Notes: a model not told the origin generated them from the sequence alone. Numbered from the stretch's first letter, positions 34,060 to 44,055 are shown. The stretch: 64,000 nt of DNA from Mesorhizobium sp. (GCF_024710845.1 NZ_JANJTZ010000028.1:62001-126000); one strand, 5' to 3'. Made by a program: numbers and translations.

Positions 34060-34749
34060 TCAGTCCTCGCGGATGGCGTAGCCGGAGCCGCGGATGGTGC
34101 GGATGACGTCGATCTGCCGGCCGGTGTTGACCGCCTTACGCAGGCGCCCGACATGCACGTCGACGGTGCGCTCGTCGATGTAATTGGTGTCGCCCCAGAC
34201 ATTGTCGAGCAGTTGGCCGCGCGTGTAGACGCGGCCCGGATGCTGCATCAGGAACTCGAGCAGCCGGAACTCGGTCGGGCCGAGCCGGATCTCGTTCTTC
34301 TTGCGGTAGACGCGGTGCGACTCGCGGTCGAGCACGATGTCGCCGACCTTCAGCACGCTGGACAGGACCTCAGGCTTCGCGCGGCGTAGCAGCGCCCGCA
34401 CCCGCGCCATGAACTCGGGCGTCGAGAACGGCTTGACGAGATAGTCGTCCGCTCCGGTCGATAGCCCGCGCACGCGGTCGCTCTCCTCGCCGCGCGCGGT
34501 CAGCATGATGATCGGCAGGCGTTCGGTCTCCGCGCGCATCCTGAGCCGGCGGCAGAGCTCGATGCCGGAGACCGCCGGAACCATCCAGTCGAGTACCAGA
34601 AGATCCGGCACGCTTTCCTGCAGGCGAAGCTCGGCTTCGTCGCCGCGTGTGATGATCTCGACCTGATACCCTTCCGCTTCGAGGTTGTAGCGGAGGAGGA
34701 CGCCCAGCGGCTCCTCGTCCTCCACCACCATGATCTTCGGTGCAATCAT
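34060..34749 (-). CDS. phoB: Phosphate regulon response regulator PhoB
   Basis: 229 residues. Receiver with EDEEPLGVLLRYNLEAEGYQ, phospho-acceptor in LVLDWMVPAVSG, ending VKPFSTPEF, and an OmpR-type winged helix with TEFRLLEFLMQHPGRVYTRG and the recognition helix region IDERTVDVHVGRLRKAV. Activates Pho-box promoters on phosphate starvation. Last gene of the pst operon, 14 bp after phoU. Its kinase PhoR is not in the window. Confidence 0.96.
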   Translation of the reverse strand: MIAPKIMVVEDEEPLGVLLRYNLEAEGYQVEIITRGDEAELRLQESVPDLLVLDWMVPAVSGIELCRRLRMRAETERLPIIMLTARGEESDRVRGLSTGADDYLVKPFSTPEFMARVRALLRRAKPEVLSSVLKVGDIVLDRESHRVYRKKNEIRLGPTEFRLLEFLMQHPGRVYTRGQLLDNVWGDTNYIDERTVDVHVGRLRKAVNTGRQIDVIRTIRGSGYAIRED

Positions 34750-34763
34750 TTCGTCCGATTTCC

Positions 34764-35468
34764 TCAGGCGGCTGACATTGCCGCCGTCTCGTCCACCTTG
34801 GGACGGTTGGCCGGCAGTTGCGTCCCGGTCATGACGTAGTAGGCGTTCTCCGCGATGTTGGTCACATGGTCGCCGATCCGTTCCAGGTTCTTCGCGCAGA
34901 ACAGGAGATGCGTGCAGGCGGTGATGTTGCGCGGATCCTCCATCATGTAGGTGAGGAGCTCGCGGAAGACGGCCGTATACTGGATGTCGATCTTCTCGTC
35001 GTCCGCGCGGAGCACTTTCAGGGCTTCGGGGTCGCGGGCGACATAGTCCTGGATGACGTTCTCGACCTGGGTCAGAACCAGACCGGACATCGAGTCGATC
35101 GAATGTGACAGGTTGCGCGGTGTCGCCGTCTGCCCGACCGCGCCGACGCGCTTGGCGATGTTCTTCGCCAGGTCGCCGACACGTTCCAGGTCGGCCGCCA
35201 TGCGGATCGCGCCGACCACGGCGCGCAGGTCCTGCGCCATCGGCTGGCGCTTGGCGATCAGCGTGATCGCCGCGTCGTCGAGCTCGCGCTGCTTGGCGTC
35301 GAGAATCGCGTCGTCCGAGACGACGCGCTGTGCCAGCGGATTGTCCGACGCCAGCAGCGCCCGCGTGGAGCCGGCGACCATCGAACCGGCTAGGTCGCCC
35401 ATCTCGCGGATCAGACGGTCGATGTGTTCGAGTTCCTGGTCGAAGGAAGTGACGGTGTGCTCGCCCAT
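34764..35468 (-). CDS. phoU: Phosphate signalling protein PhoU
   Basis: 234 residues, all-helical, two repeats typical of PhoU with conserved LIAKRQPMAQDLRAVVGAIR and LFCAKNLERIGDHVTNIAEN metal-binding motifs. Links the Pst transporter to PhoR and dampens the Pho response when phosphate is ample. Sits between pstB and phoB in the operon. Confidence 0.95.
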   Translation of the reverse strand: MGEHTVTSFDQELEHIDRLIREMGDLAGSMVAGSTRALLASDNPLAQRVVSDDAILDAKQRELDDAAITLIAKRQPMAQDLRAVVGAIRMAADLERVGDLAKNIAKRVGAVGQTATPRNLSHSIDSMSGLVLTQVENVIQDYVARDPEALKVLRADDEKIDIQYTAVFRELLTYMMEDPRNITACTHLLFCAKNLERIGDHVTNIAENAYYVMTGTQLPANRPKVDETAAMSAA

Positions 35469-35497
35469 GATGTTGTCCTCGTCGCTCGCTCGATCGG

Positions 35498-36313
35498 TCA
35501 GCCGAAGCGGCCGGTGATGTAGTCCTGGGTGCGCTTGTCGTCAGGGCTGGTGAACATCTTGTCCGTCGCCCCTTCCTCGACCAGGTAGCCGAGGTGGAAC
35601 ATCGCCGTGCGCTGCGACACGCGTGCCGCCTGCTGCATCGAGTGCGTCACGATGACGATCGTGTAGTTCTGCCTGAGCTCGTCGATCAGTTCCTCGACCT
35701 TGGCGGTGGCGATCGGGTCGAGCGCCGAACACGGCTCATCCATGAGGATGACCTCGGGCGACACGGCGATGGCGCGCGCGATGCACAGCCGCTGCTGCTG
35801 GCCGCCGGACAGTCCGGTGCCCGGTTCCTGAAGGCGGTCCTTCACCTCGTTCCACAGCGCGGCCTTCTTCAGGCTCGACTCCACGACGGCGTCGAGTTCG
35901 GCCTTGGACTTCGTCAGCCCGTGGATGCGCGGGCCATAGGCGACGTTCTCGTAGATCGACTTCGGGAACGGGTTCGGCTTCTGGAACACCATGCCGACGC
36001 GGGCGCGCAGTTCGACGACGTCGATCTTGGGATCGTAGATGTCTTCGCCGTCCAGCGTGATGTCGCCGCCCACCCGGCAGATCGGGATGGTGTCGTTCAT
36101 CCGGTTCAGGCAGCGCAGGAAGGTCGACTTGCCGCAGCCCGAGGGGCCGATCAGCGCCGTCACCTGCTTTTCGCGCACGTCGAGATCGACGCCGAACAGG
36201 GCCTGCTTCTCGCCATAGTGGACAGTGACCTGCCTGCCACGCATCTTTACGACGGGTTGTTGCGTCATCGGATTCAGCTTCTGTTCGATCGCGGCTTCGT
36301 TGAACACGTTCAT
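35498..36313 (-). CDS. pstB: Phosphate ABC transporter ATPase PstB
   Basis: 271 residues. Walker [20 protein letters not shown], signature [16 protein letters not shown], Walker [21 protein letters not shown], and H-loop [13 protein letters not shown]. Powers high-affinity phosphate uptake. Follows pstA by 14 bp. Confidence 0.96.
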   Translation of the reverse strand: MNVFNEAAIEQKLNPMTQQPVVKMRGRQVTVHYGEKQALFGVDLDVREKQVTALIGPSGCGKSTFLRCLNRMNDTIPICRVGGDITLDGEDIYDPKIDVVELRARVGMVFQKPNPFPKSIYENVAYGPRIHGLTKSKAELDAVVESSLKKAALWNEVKDRLQEPGTGLSGGQQQRLCIARAIAVSPEVILMDEPCSALDPIATAKVEELIDELRQNYTIVIVTHSMQQAARVSQRTAMFHLGYLVEEGATDKMFTSPDDKRTQDYITGRFG

Positions 36314-36327
36314 CTCTTTCTACTCCA

Positions 36328-37923
36328 TCACCAGCGGCGTTCGAAGCGCTTGCGCAGGACGACGGCGATGGCGTTCATGAGGATCAGGAACCCGAGAAGG
36401 ACCATGATCGCCGCCGACGTCTTCTGCTGGAACGCGGGCTCGGGGAAATCGGCCCACATGAAGATCTGGACCGGAAGGATGGTGGCCGGCTCGGTGAAGC
36501 CGCCAGGAATGTCGACGATGAAGGCGACCATGCCAATCATCAGCAGCGGCGCGGTCTCGCCGAGCGCATGCGCCATGCCCAGGATCGTGCCGGTCATGAT
36601 GCCGGGCATCGCGAGCGGAAGGACGTGATGGAAAACCATCTGGACCTTGGACGCGCCGATTCCCAGCGCCGCTTCCCGGATTGACGGCGGCACCGCCCGC
36701 AGCGACGCGCGCCCGGCGATGATGATGATCGGCAACGTCATCAGCGCCAGGACCAGACCGCCGACGACCGGGGCGGAACGCGGCATGCCGAAGAAGTTGA
36801 GGAACACCGCGAGGCCGAGCAGGCCGAAGACGATCGACGGCACCGCCGCGAGGTTGTTGATGTTGACTTCGATCAGGCTCGTGAGGCGGTTCTTCGGAGC
36901 GAACTCCTCGAGATAGATCGCCGCCGCCACGCCGATCGGAAATGCCACGCCGATCGTCACGATCAGGGTCAGGAACGAGCCGACGACCGCGCCCCACACG
37001 CCGGCGAGCTCCGCCTCGCGGCTGGCGCCGGATGTGAAGAAGATTGTGTTCCAGGTGTTCGTGATCGCGCCATCGGCCTTGAGGCGGTCGAGCCAGACGA
37101 TTTCCCTGTCGGTGATCTTGCGGCTCGCTTCCGGCGTCGTGATCGTCCTCAGCACGGCGGGCGACGCCGTCGAGACGGGAGCGTCGAGCGCCTCGTAGAC
37201 AATGCCCTTGGCGGTGTTGCCAGGGCCGACCTCGGTCAGCTTGACCGTTCCGCCCCCGGCGTCGAGCAAAAGCGATGCGGCGCCGCTGGTCAGGCGCAGG
37301 ATCCCGCCCTCCGCCTCGATGGCCCCGGCACCGCGCGCAAGACGCGCAATCGTATCATCGGAGAAGGTCACGGCAACGTCGCCGCTCGCACCGGACACCG
37401 TCACGCCCGACAGCGGTTGCGGCGCGGCGCTTTCGGCGAGAAGCCCCTTGAAGTAGAGATCCGCGAAATCGTCGAGCGGCACCTGAACGTCGACCGTCTT
37501 GCCGGCGAGCGAGGTGTCGTTCTCCACCTGCTGGCGAAGGATGACCCCCGACCCGGTGGAAACGATGCCACGCAGAAGGCGGCGTTCCTGGCGGCCGGTC
37601 ACATCCGGAAACTTGGCGCCGACCGCTTCGTTGACGGGACCGGCATAGTCAAATCCAGCGCGCGCTGCGGGATCGGCCGGGACCGCCGAGAGATCCACCG
37701 GCAGGGTGAGATAGTTCATCCGGAACGCCGGAAGGCCCTGCGTCACGATCGTCGACAGCAGAAGCAGCAGGAACAGCGCGGCCAGGCCGACGGCGCTCGC
37801 GCCCAGCCATTTGAAGCGCAACTCGGCGCCGTAGCGGGCCTTCAGCCGAGCTTTTGCGGCGGCATCCGTGTGGATGCCCGGCTTGCCGCGTGGCGAAAGC
37901 GGAGTGGCGACGATATCAGTCAT
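36328..37923 (-). CDS. pstA: Phosphate ABC transporter permease PstA, with long N-terminal DUF3333-type region
   Basis: 531 residues, nearly twice E. coli PstA. The extra part is a stretch of roughly 250 residues between the first helix (about 37-60) and the core permease, which fits the DUF3333 N-terminal domain known from alphaproteobacterial PstA. The core shows AAIYLEEFAPKNRLT, the EAA loop IREAALGIGASKVQMVFHHV and a C-terminal MNAIAVVLRKRFERRW. The ATG at 37921-37923 overlaps the pstC stop by 8 bp. Confidence 0.93.
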   Translation of the reverse strand: MTDIVATPLSPRGKPGIHTDAAAKARLKARYGAELRFKWLGASAVGLAALFLLLLLSTIVTQGLPAFRMNYLTLPVDLSAVPADPAARAGFDYAGPVNEAVGAKFPDVTGRQERRLLRGIVSTGSGVILRQQVENDTSLAGKTVDVQVPLDDFADLYFKGLLAESAAPQPLSGVTVSGASGDVAVTFSDDTIARLARGAGAIEAEGGILRLTSGAASLLLDAGGGTVKLTEVGPGNTAKGIVYEALDAPVSTASPAVLRTITTPEASRKITDREIVWLDRLKADGAITNTWNTIFFTSGASREAELAGVWGAVVGSFLTLIVTIGVAFPIGVAAAIYLEEFAPKNRLTSLIEVNINNLAAVPSIVFGLLGLAVFLNFFGMPRSAPVVGGLVLALMTLPIIIIAGRASLRAVPPSIREAALGIGASKVQMVFHHVLPLAMPGIMTGTILGMAHALGETAPLLMIGMVAFIVDIPGGFTEPATILPVQIFMWADFPEPAFQQKTSAAIMVLLGFLILMNAIAVVLRKRFERRW

Positions 37924-39304
37924 ACTGTTCCCGATACTTCTTGACCACGCGAAGGGCGATGACGTTGAGCGCGAGGGTCGCGCAGAACAGCACCAGTCCG
38001 AGCGCAAACGCCGCGCGGGTCTTGGCACTGTCGAATTCCTGGTCGCCGACCAGAAGGGTTGCGATCTGGACCGTGATCGTCGTCACCGCCTCCAGCGGAT
38101 TGACGGTCAGATTGGCGGCCAGGCCCGCGGCCATGACCACGATCATCGTCTCGCCGATCGCCCGGCTGACCGCGAGCAGCATGGCCGAAACGATGCCCGG
38201 AAGCGCAGCCGGAAGGACGACCTTGCGAATGGTCTCCGATTTTGTCGCGCCCAGCCCCGCCGATCCGTCGCGCAGCGATTGCGGCACGGCATTGATGACG
38301 TCGTCCGACAGCGACGACACGAAGGGAATGATCATGATCCCCATCACCACGCCCGCCGCGAGCGCCGATTCCGAGGCGACGCTGAGGCCGACCAATTGGC
38401 CGAGATCGCGGAAGAACGGAGCGACGGTCAGCGCCGCGAAGAAGCCGTAGACCACCGTCGGGATGCCCGCCAGGATTTCCAGCACGGGCTTTGCCACGGC
38501 GCGAATGCTCTTGCTCGCGTAGTCGGACAGATAGATCGCCGACATCAGACCGACGGGCGCGGCCACCAGCATCGCGATGAAGGTGATCAGCAGCGTCCCG
38601 GCGAACAGGGGAATGGCGCCAAAAATGTCTTCGTTGACCTCGCCGGCTGCGGTTCCCGCACCTGTGAAGGCGCTCTGGGGCGACCAGTGGAGCCCAAACA
38701 GGAACTTGAGGACTGGAATCTCGCCGAAGAACAGAAGCGACTCGAAGATCAGCGAGAGCACGATACCGATCGTCGTCAGCACCGCGACGACCGAGCATGC
38801 GATGAGAAACACCCGCACGACCCGCTCGACGACATGTCGCGCACGGAACGAGGCGGTGATGTTGCGGTAGGAATAGAGGAAGCCACCGACGGCGAGGAGG
38901 GCGCAGACGACCCCGATGATGGTGAGACTTGTCGTATGGAGCGACCGGTAGACCGCGGCGGCAGCCTCCTTTGTGGAATCCGTGAAGCCGACCAGGCCGC
39001 CGAACGCAATCGCCTTGGCGTCGCGGACGAAAGCTTCGATCTGCGGAACGCCCTGTCCCGCGAGTTCGGCCGCGAAGCGCGATTTGATGATCGAGGTTTC
39101 GATGCCGGGCGACGCCAGTCCCCAGACCACGAGGGCGAGAAGCGCCGGCAACGTGGCAAACAGGGCGACATAGGTCCCGTGTTGGGACGGCAGGGAATGC
39201 AGCTTGTGCACTTCGCCGCCGATGACCGTGACGGCCTTTGAACGGCCGGCGAAATAGCCTGCGACACCAACGGCGGCGAGCAGAACCAGAATGTAGAAGA
39301 CCAT
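37916..39304 (-). CDS. pstC: Phosphate ABC transporter permease PstC
   Basis: 462 residues. N-terminal extension with additional helices (MVFYILVLLAAVGVAGYFAG), then the six-helix PstC core with AIYLSDYASKSIRAVAKPVL, GSAGLGATKSETIRKVVLPA (EAA loop) and AISRAIGET-like motif SRAIGETMIVVMAAGL. Forms the phosphate channel with PstA. A strong hairpin separates it from pstS. Confidence 0.95.
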   Translation of the reverse strand: MVFYILVLLAAVGVAGYFAGRSKAVTVIGGEVHKLHSLPSQHGTYVALFATLPALLALVVWGLASPGIETSIIKSRFAAELAGQGVPQIEAFVRDAKAIAFGGLVGFTDSTKEAAAAVYRSLHTTSLTIIGVVCALLAVGGFLYSYRNITASFRARHVVERVVRVFLIACSVVAVLTTIGIVLSLIFESLLFFGEIPVLKFLFGLHWSPQSAFTGAGTAAGEVNEDIFGAIPLFAGTLLITFIAMLVAAPVGLMSAIYLSDYASKSIRAVAKPVLEILAGIPTVVYGFFAALTVAPFFRDLGQLVGLSVASESALAAGVVMGIMIIPFVSSLSDDVINAVPQSLRDGSAGLGATKSETIRKVVLPAALPGIVSAMLLAVSRAIGETMIVVMAAGLAANLTVNPLEAVTTITVQIATLLVGDQEFDSAKTRAAFALGLVLFCATLALNVIALRVVKKYREQYD

Positions 39305-39375
39305 GAACCCGTGCCCCCAGATACTATGGCGCTAGGCGATGCTCGGCGCCGCGGCCGGGCCATGCGGCAGGGAAA

Positions 39376-39404
39376 CGGCCCGGGCGATTTGCGCGCCCGG
39401 GCCG
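39376..39404 (-). terminator. Attenuator-like hairpin between pstS and pstC
   Basis: Perfect 11-bp inverted repeat (CGGCCCGGGCG arms, 7-base loop), 12 bp past the pstS stop. On the minus strand it is followed by TTTCCC, a weak T-run. It could allow partial read-through so that PstS is made in excess over the membrane subunits. Confidence 0.7.
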
Positions 39405-39416
39405 GATATTATCCTA

Positions 39417-40421
39417 TCACGAGCCGAACGGCTTCAGTGCCTTCGCCTCTTCGGCGACCTTGGCGCGATCCGCATCCGGAAGCGGGATCAGGCCCTTGTC
39501 GGCGAGGTAGCCTTCCGGACCCCAGGCTGCGTCATTGGTGTATTCGGCAATGAACTCGGCCATGCCGGGGATGACGCCGACATGTTCCTTCTTGGCGTAG
39601 ATATAGAGCGAGCGCGAAACGCCGTAGTCGCCCGACGCGATGTTCTCGAAGGTCGGCTCGACGCCGTCGACCTTGTGGCCCTGCAGCTTGTCGGCGTTCT
39701 GGTCGAGGAAGGAGAAGCCAAAGATGCCGAAGGCGTCCTTGTTGGCTTCGAGCTTCTGGACGATCAGGTTGTCGTTCTCGCCGGCTTCGATGAAAGCGCC
39801 GTCTTCGCGGATTTCGCCGCAGCCCTTTTCGTTGGCGGCCTTCACTTCAGCCTGGCAAGCCGCGTCCATGACGAGCTCGACGAAGGCGTCGCGGGTGCCG
39901 GATGTCGGCGGCGGGCCGAGCACTTCGATCTTGGTCGCCGGCAGCGTGGCGTCGACATCGGCCCAGGTCATGTAGGGATTGGCGACGACCTTGCCGTCGA
40001 CGGCGACGTTCTTGGCGAGCGCCTTGAAGATCTGGTCCTTGGTCAGGTCGACGACGGCGCCGGCCTTGGAGTTCGCCAGCACGATGCCGTCGAAGCCGAC
40101 CTTGATCTCGACCGGCGTGACGCCGGCGGCCTTGCAGGTCTCCAGTTCCTTCGCCTTCATGGCGCGCGAGGCATTGGTGAAGTCGGGGGTGTTCTCGCCG
40201 ACGCCGGCGCAGAACAGCTTCATGCCGCCGCCCGTGCCGGTGGACTCGACGACCGGGGTCTTGAACTGACCGCCCTGGCCCAGCTTCTCGGCCACCGCGG
40301 TGGTGAACGGAAACACGGTCGACGAACCGACGATCTGGATCTGGTCGCGCGCTGCGGCGACGCCCATGGAAGCGGCGAGGGCGAGCGACGCCGCCGAAGC
40401 CGTGAGAAGGAGTTTGTTCAT
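39417..40421 (-). CDS. pstS: Phosphate-binding periplasmic protein PstS
   Basis: 334 residues. Signal peptide about 1-24 (cut after AAA), then IQIVGSSTVFPFTTAVAEKL with the phosphate-binding SSTVFP loop, VESTGTGGGMKLFCAGVGEN and PPTSGTRDAFVELVMD. Captures phosphate for PstCAB. First gene of the operon; a Pho box lies about 80 bp upstream. Confidence 0.95.
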   Translation of the reverse strand: MNKLLLTASAASLALAASMGVAAARDQIQIVGSSTVFPFTTAVAEKLGQGGQFKTPVVESTGTGGGMKLFCAGVGENTPDFTNASRAMKAKELETCKAAGVTPVEIKVGFDGIVLANSKAGAVVDLTKDQIFKALAKNVAVDGKVVANPYMTWADVDATLPATKIEVLGPPPTSGTRDAFVELVMDAACQAEVKAANEKGCGEIREDGAFIEAGENDNLIVQKLEANKDAFGIFGFSFLDQNADKLQGHKVDGVEPTFENIASGDYGVSRSLYIYAKKEHVGVIPGMAEFIAEYTNDAAWGPEGYLADKGLIPLPDADRAKVAEEAKALKPFGS

Positions 40422-40500
40422 TTGGGGCTCTCCCGTTCGGAATTCGTATGGAATTCTGTGAGCCGCCTCGAAGGCGACAGGGGGGCATTAGCGGGGCAAT

Positions 40501-40518
40501 GTTACAGCTGGATGACAG
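40501..40518 (-). promoter_or_regulatory. Pho box upstream of pstS
   Basis: On the minus strand CTGTCAT, 4 bp, CTGTAAC: two 7-bp half-sites with 11-bp periodicity, matching the PhoB binding consensus. Located about 80 bp before the pstS ATG. Confidence 0.85.
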
Positions 40519-40633
40519 TTTTATGTAGGGAATAATTCACCGCGCCGCCTCGACTGCCGACGCGGGCGGACCGTGGTCGGCGAGTCGGCGAGCAGGACCC
40601 CGGAATCGCTTGCCAATCGGGATTGGCAGCCGT

Positions 40634-43600
40634 TCAGCCGGCGACGCGACGGGCAGCCGCCTTTTCCATCCAGAGTTCGACCTTGGCGAGAAGCGCGTTG
40701 GGGCTGATCGGCTTCGACAGATAGTCGTCCATTCCCGCGTCGATGCAGCGTTCGCGGTCGCCCTTGAGCGCATGCGCCGTGACGCCGACGATCGGGATGT
40801 GCCCGCCCTCCACGGCTTCCCGCTCGCGGATAGCTGCCGTCGCCTCCAGCCCGTTCATCCCCGGCATCGAAACGTCCATCAGGATCATGCGCGGATGCAG
40901 CGACCCGTATGCCTCGAAAGCCCGCCGGCCATTGTCGACGATCTCGAACGTGTAGTCCGTCTCGCCCAGAATCTGCGTGAACACCAGCTGGTTCACTTCG
41001 TTGTCCTCGGCGACGAGGATGTCGATGCCTGGCGCGCCACCGGCCCGGCGGGTCGCCGCGGCGGCGGACCGCGAGGTCTCCTGGGCCGGTGCCTGCGCGG
41101 GCAGCTTCTCGGCGCGCGCACTCTGGTCCGCCTCGATGACCGGCGGCGCCCGATGACGCTGGATCGTGGTCACCAGCGCATCGAGAAGCGCCGACGACCG
41201 CGCCGGCTTGATGAGATGCGCATTGATGTCGAGATCGCGGTAGCTCTTGTTCGACAGCGACTGATCGACCGACGTGAGCAGGATCAGCGGCGTGTCGCCG
41301 AGTGCCGGGTTGGCGCGGATGATCCTCGCCACGTCGGCGCCGGTCATCCCCGGCATCTGGTAGTCGAGGATCACGCAGTCGACCTTGAGCCCCAGCCTCG
41401 AAGCGGTCTCGAGCACGAGGAGGCCTTCCACGCCGCCATCCGCCGCGCAGGCGTCGAATGCCCAGGAGTTCATCTGCTCCATCAGGATGGCGCGGTTGAC
41501 CGGATTGTCGTCGATCACGAGGATGCGCGCACCGGTGACGTCGAGCGGCGCGTGGCGGCGGGGTTTCTGGTCGGCGGCCACGGGAAGCTCCAGGCTTACC
41601 GAGAAGGTGGAGCCCTTGTTCTCTACGCTTTCGACGTCGATACGGCCGTGCATCATGTCGACGAGCCGGGAGGTGATCGCGAGACCGAGGCCGGTGCCCT
41701 CATGGCGGCGGGTCGAAGACCCGTCCACCTGGCTGAACTTCTCGAACACGAGCTGCAGCTTGTCGGCCGGGATGCCGATGCCCGTGTCGGTGACGGCGAT
41801 CGTCAGCCTGCTGCTGCCGCCGCGCGTCTCGCCGGCCACGTTGACCAGGACATGGCCCGAATCGGTGAACTTGACCGCATTGCCGACGAGATTGGTGATG
41901 ATCTGGCGGATTCGGCCGACATCGCCGACGAAGAGCGCCGGGAGATCGGGCTGGACGCGGACGATCAGCTCGAGGTCCTTTTCCTTGGCCCGCGTCGACA
42001 CCAGCGTCGCCACATCCTCGATCGCCTCCGCGAGATTGAAGGGCGCGGGATCGAGAACGAGCTGTCCGGCATCTATCTTCGAGAAGTCGAGGATATCGTT
42101 GATGATCGTCAGCAGTGCGTTGCCGGACTTCACGATGATGTCGGTGAAGGTCCGCTGCTTCGCATCGAGATTCGACTTGGTGAGCAGTTCGGCCATGCCC
42201 AACACGCCGTTCATCGGCGTGCGGATCTCGTGGCTCATGTTGGCGAGGAATTCCGACTTGGCCCGGTCTGCCAGCACGGCGCGGCGCTGCGCCTCCTCCA
42301 GTTCCCGCTCGCGCTGCTTGAGCTCCGTCACGTCGGAACTGGAGCCGATGAGGTGAACCGTGCCGTCGCCAAGTGTCAGCCGGCTCTTGCGCGCGATCAG
42401 TTGCCGGCTCGACCCGTCGCGATTGGGCACCGTTTCCTCGGTCTCGTCGACGTTCCCCGTGGCCAGCACACGCAGGTCGCGCTCGGCGAATTCGGCGCCC
42501 TGCGCGCCGAAGAGCTCGCGATCGGTTCTTCCGGCTGCCTCATCCTTGTCGATGCCCGTGAGCGAGCACCAGGCCTTGTTGACGAAGCGGATGGAGAGGT
42601 CGTCGTCCTTGACGTAGGCGGCGACCGGCAGTTCGTCGAGCACGTGGCGGAACAGATCGATCTGCCGCATGTACTCCCGCAGCGCGCCCTCGCGTTCCTT
42701 CAGCTCCGTGATGTCGACCCTGACGCCGACAAACGTTCCGTCGGAAGTGCGCGTATCGAACACCTGGTACCATTTCCCGTCCGGGTTCAGGCGCTCGCTG
42801 ACGGAATGGCGCATGTCGTAGCGGCGCGCATAGCCATCGATCCAGGCGGCGCGGTCGGTGTCGTAGAGGGCGTCGAGTTCAAGATCGCCGCTGGTGCGGA
42901 AATATCCCGCGTCATGGGCGGCCTCCAGCGCGTCGCGCAGATGCTTGCCCGGCTGCATGGCGTCGACCAACGCCGGAAGAGATTCCTGTATCAGCCGGTT
43001 GGACAGCACGAATCGATTGTGCCGGTCGTAGATGATGACGCCGGCCGGCAGCGACTCGATGACGTGCTCCAGGCGCTGGCGGGCTTCTTCCGCATCCGTC
43101 TCCCGGCGCTTCATTTCCGTGATGTCGAAGATGGTGCCCGCGACATAGTCGTTGCCGCTATCGGTCCGGATCCGGTTCTTGCGGACGACCCTCGACCGGC
43201 CGATTCCCTGGAACTCGAAGTTCTCCTCCACCTTGTACGGCTCGCCCGTCTTGAGGACCTGACGTTCGGTGAGTTCGAATTGCGCCGCTTCCGCGGGGGT
43301 GACGAAATGGCCGCCCAGCTTGCCGATCATCTGCGCGGGCTTCACGCCGAACAGGCTCGCAAAGGCCTCGTTGACATAGACGAAGCGAAGCTGTGAGTCC
43401 TTGACGAAGAGCGGGTCGCGGATGCCGTCGATGACCGCGTCTGCGAGACGGGTCCGTTCGAGCGCCTCGGCAAGCTCGGCCTCTCGCTGCTTGAGGTCGG
43501 AGATGTCGAAATAGGTGACGAGCCGTTTGCCGCCCGACAGTACCGTGACCTCGTAGACCATGGTGCAGCCGTCGGCGCGGCGGAACTCCCTCGGCGCCAC

Positions 43601-43960
43601 GCTGCCCGCCGAAATTTCGGCCAGCCGGGAAGCGACATAGGCTTCCCATTCGCTGTCGGGCACGTCGTAGACGCCGTTGTGCCGATTGATGTCCATCAGC
43701 GCCCGGAACGGGCTGCCGACCCTCACATCCTGCGGGGTGACTTTCCAGATGTCGTAGAAGGCGCGATTGATGACTTCCGCGTTCAGCCTGGCATCCAGCA
43801 CCACGACGCCCATGCGCATGGCGTCGACCGTCCGCTGCAGGTCTTCCAGCAATTCGGTCGACTGCGGACCGGCGGCGCCGCCGCCCGGACCGCGCGCCGT
43901 TGCGTCGCCGGGTTCCACGGACCCGCCGGGCATGTCGCTCGACGCCTCGCTCAAGGTCAA
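40634..43960 (-). CDS. Multi-PAS hybrid histidine kinase with two receivers
   Basis: 1108 residues, no membrane helix. About four PAS domains in the first 555 residues (starting near 36, 165, 295 and 430; examples GVVVLDARLNAEVINRAF and VAAYVKDDDLSIRFVNKAW). Then HisKA with H577 in MSHEIRTPMNG, HATPase_c with NLVGNAVKFTDSGH, receiver 1 from about 810 (acceptor near 866, ILDYQMPGMTG) and receiver 2 from about 975 (acceptor near 1028, LMDVSMPGMNG). Family members act in multistep phosphorelays with a separate Hpt protein. It stands alone, downstream of nothing obvious, and convergent genes give no target. Confidence 0.9.
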   Translation of the reverse strand: MTLSEASSDMPGGSVEPGDATARGPGGGAAGPQSTELLEDLQRTVDAMRMGVVVLDARLNAEVINRAFYDIWKVTPQDVRVGSPFRALMDINRHNGVYDVPDSEWEAYVASRLAEISAGSVAPREFRRADGCTMVYEVTVLSGGKRLVTYFDISDLKQREAELAEALERTRLADAVIDGIRDPLFVKDSQLRFVYVNEAFASLFGVKPAQMIGKLGGHFVTPAEAAQFELTERQVLKTGEPYKVEENFEFQGIGRSRVVRKNRIRTDSGNDYVAGTIFDITEMKRRETDAEEARQRLEHVIESLPAGVIIYDRHNRFVLSNRLIQESLPALVDAMQPGKHLRDALEAAHDAGYFRTSGDLELDALYDTDRAAWIDGYARRYDMRHSVSERLNPDGKWYQVFDTRTSDGTFVGVRVDITELKEREGALREYMRQIDLFRHVLDELPVAAYVKDDDLSIRFVNKAWCSLTGIDKDEAAGRTDRELFGAQGAEFAERDLRVLATGNVDETEETVPNRDGSSRQLIARKSRLTLGDGTVHLIGSSSDVTELKQRERELEEAQRRAVLADRAKSEFLANMSHEIRTPMNGVLGMAELLTKSNLDAKQRTFTDIIVKSGNALLTIINDILDFSKIDAGQLVLDPAPFNLAEAIEDVATLVSTRAKEKDLELIVRVQPDLPALFVGDVGRIRQIITNLVGNAVKFTDSGHVLVNVAGETRGGSSRLTIAVTDTGIGIPADKLQLVFEKFSQVDGSSTRRHEGTGLGLAITSRLVDMMHGRIDVESVENKGSTFSVSLELPVAADQKPRRHAPLDVTGARILVIDDNPVNRAILMEQMNSWAFDACAADGGVEGLLVLETASRLGLKVDCVILDYQMPGMTGADVARIIRANPALGDTPLILLTSVDQSLSNKSYRDLDINAHLIKPARSSALLDALVTTIQRHRAPPVIEADQSARAEKLPAQAPAQETSRSAAAATRRAGGAPGIDILVAEDNEVNQLVFTQILGETDYTFEIVDNGRRAFEAYGSLHPRMILMDVSMPGMNGLEATAAIREREAVEGGHIPIVGVTAHALKGDRERCIDAGMDDYLSKPISPNALLAKVELWMEKAAARRVAG

Positions 43961-44055
43961 ATCCCGTCCTCTCGTGCTCCCCCGTGGTTAACCATAGGCG
44001 CCGAACGCTTAACGATCCGCTAAGCATGAATCCGGGCAAAAAGCTTGCGTCCGGA

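Noticed and set aside
40610-43396. A 928-codon open frame on the plus strand opposite the hybrid kinase
   Set aside because: It is antisense to a well-conserved histidine kinase with all motifs. Long open frames on the opposite strand are common in GC-rich DNA because of codon bias. The translation is rich in Arg, Asp, Gly and Val without any domain.
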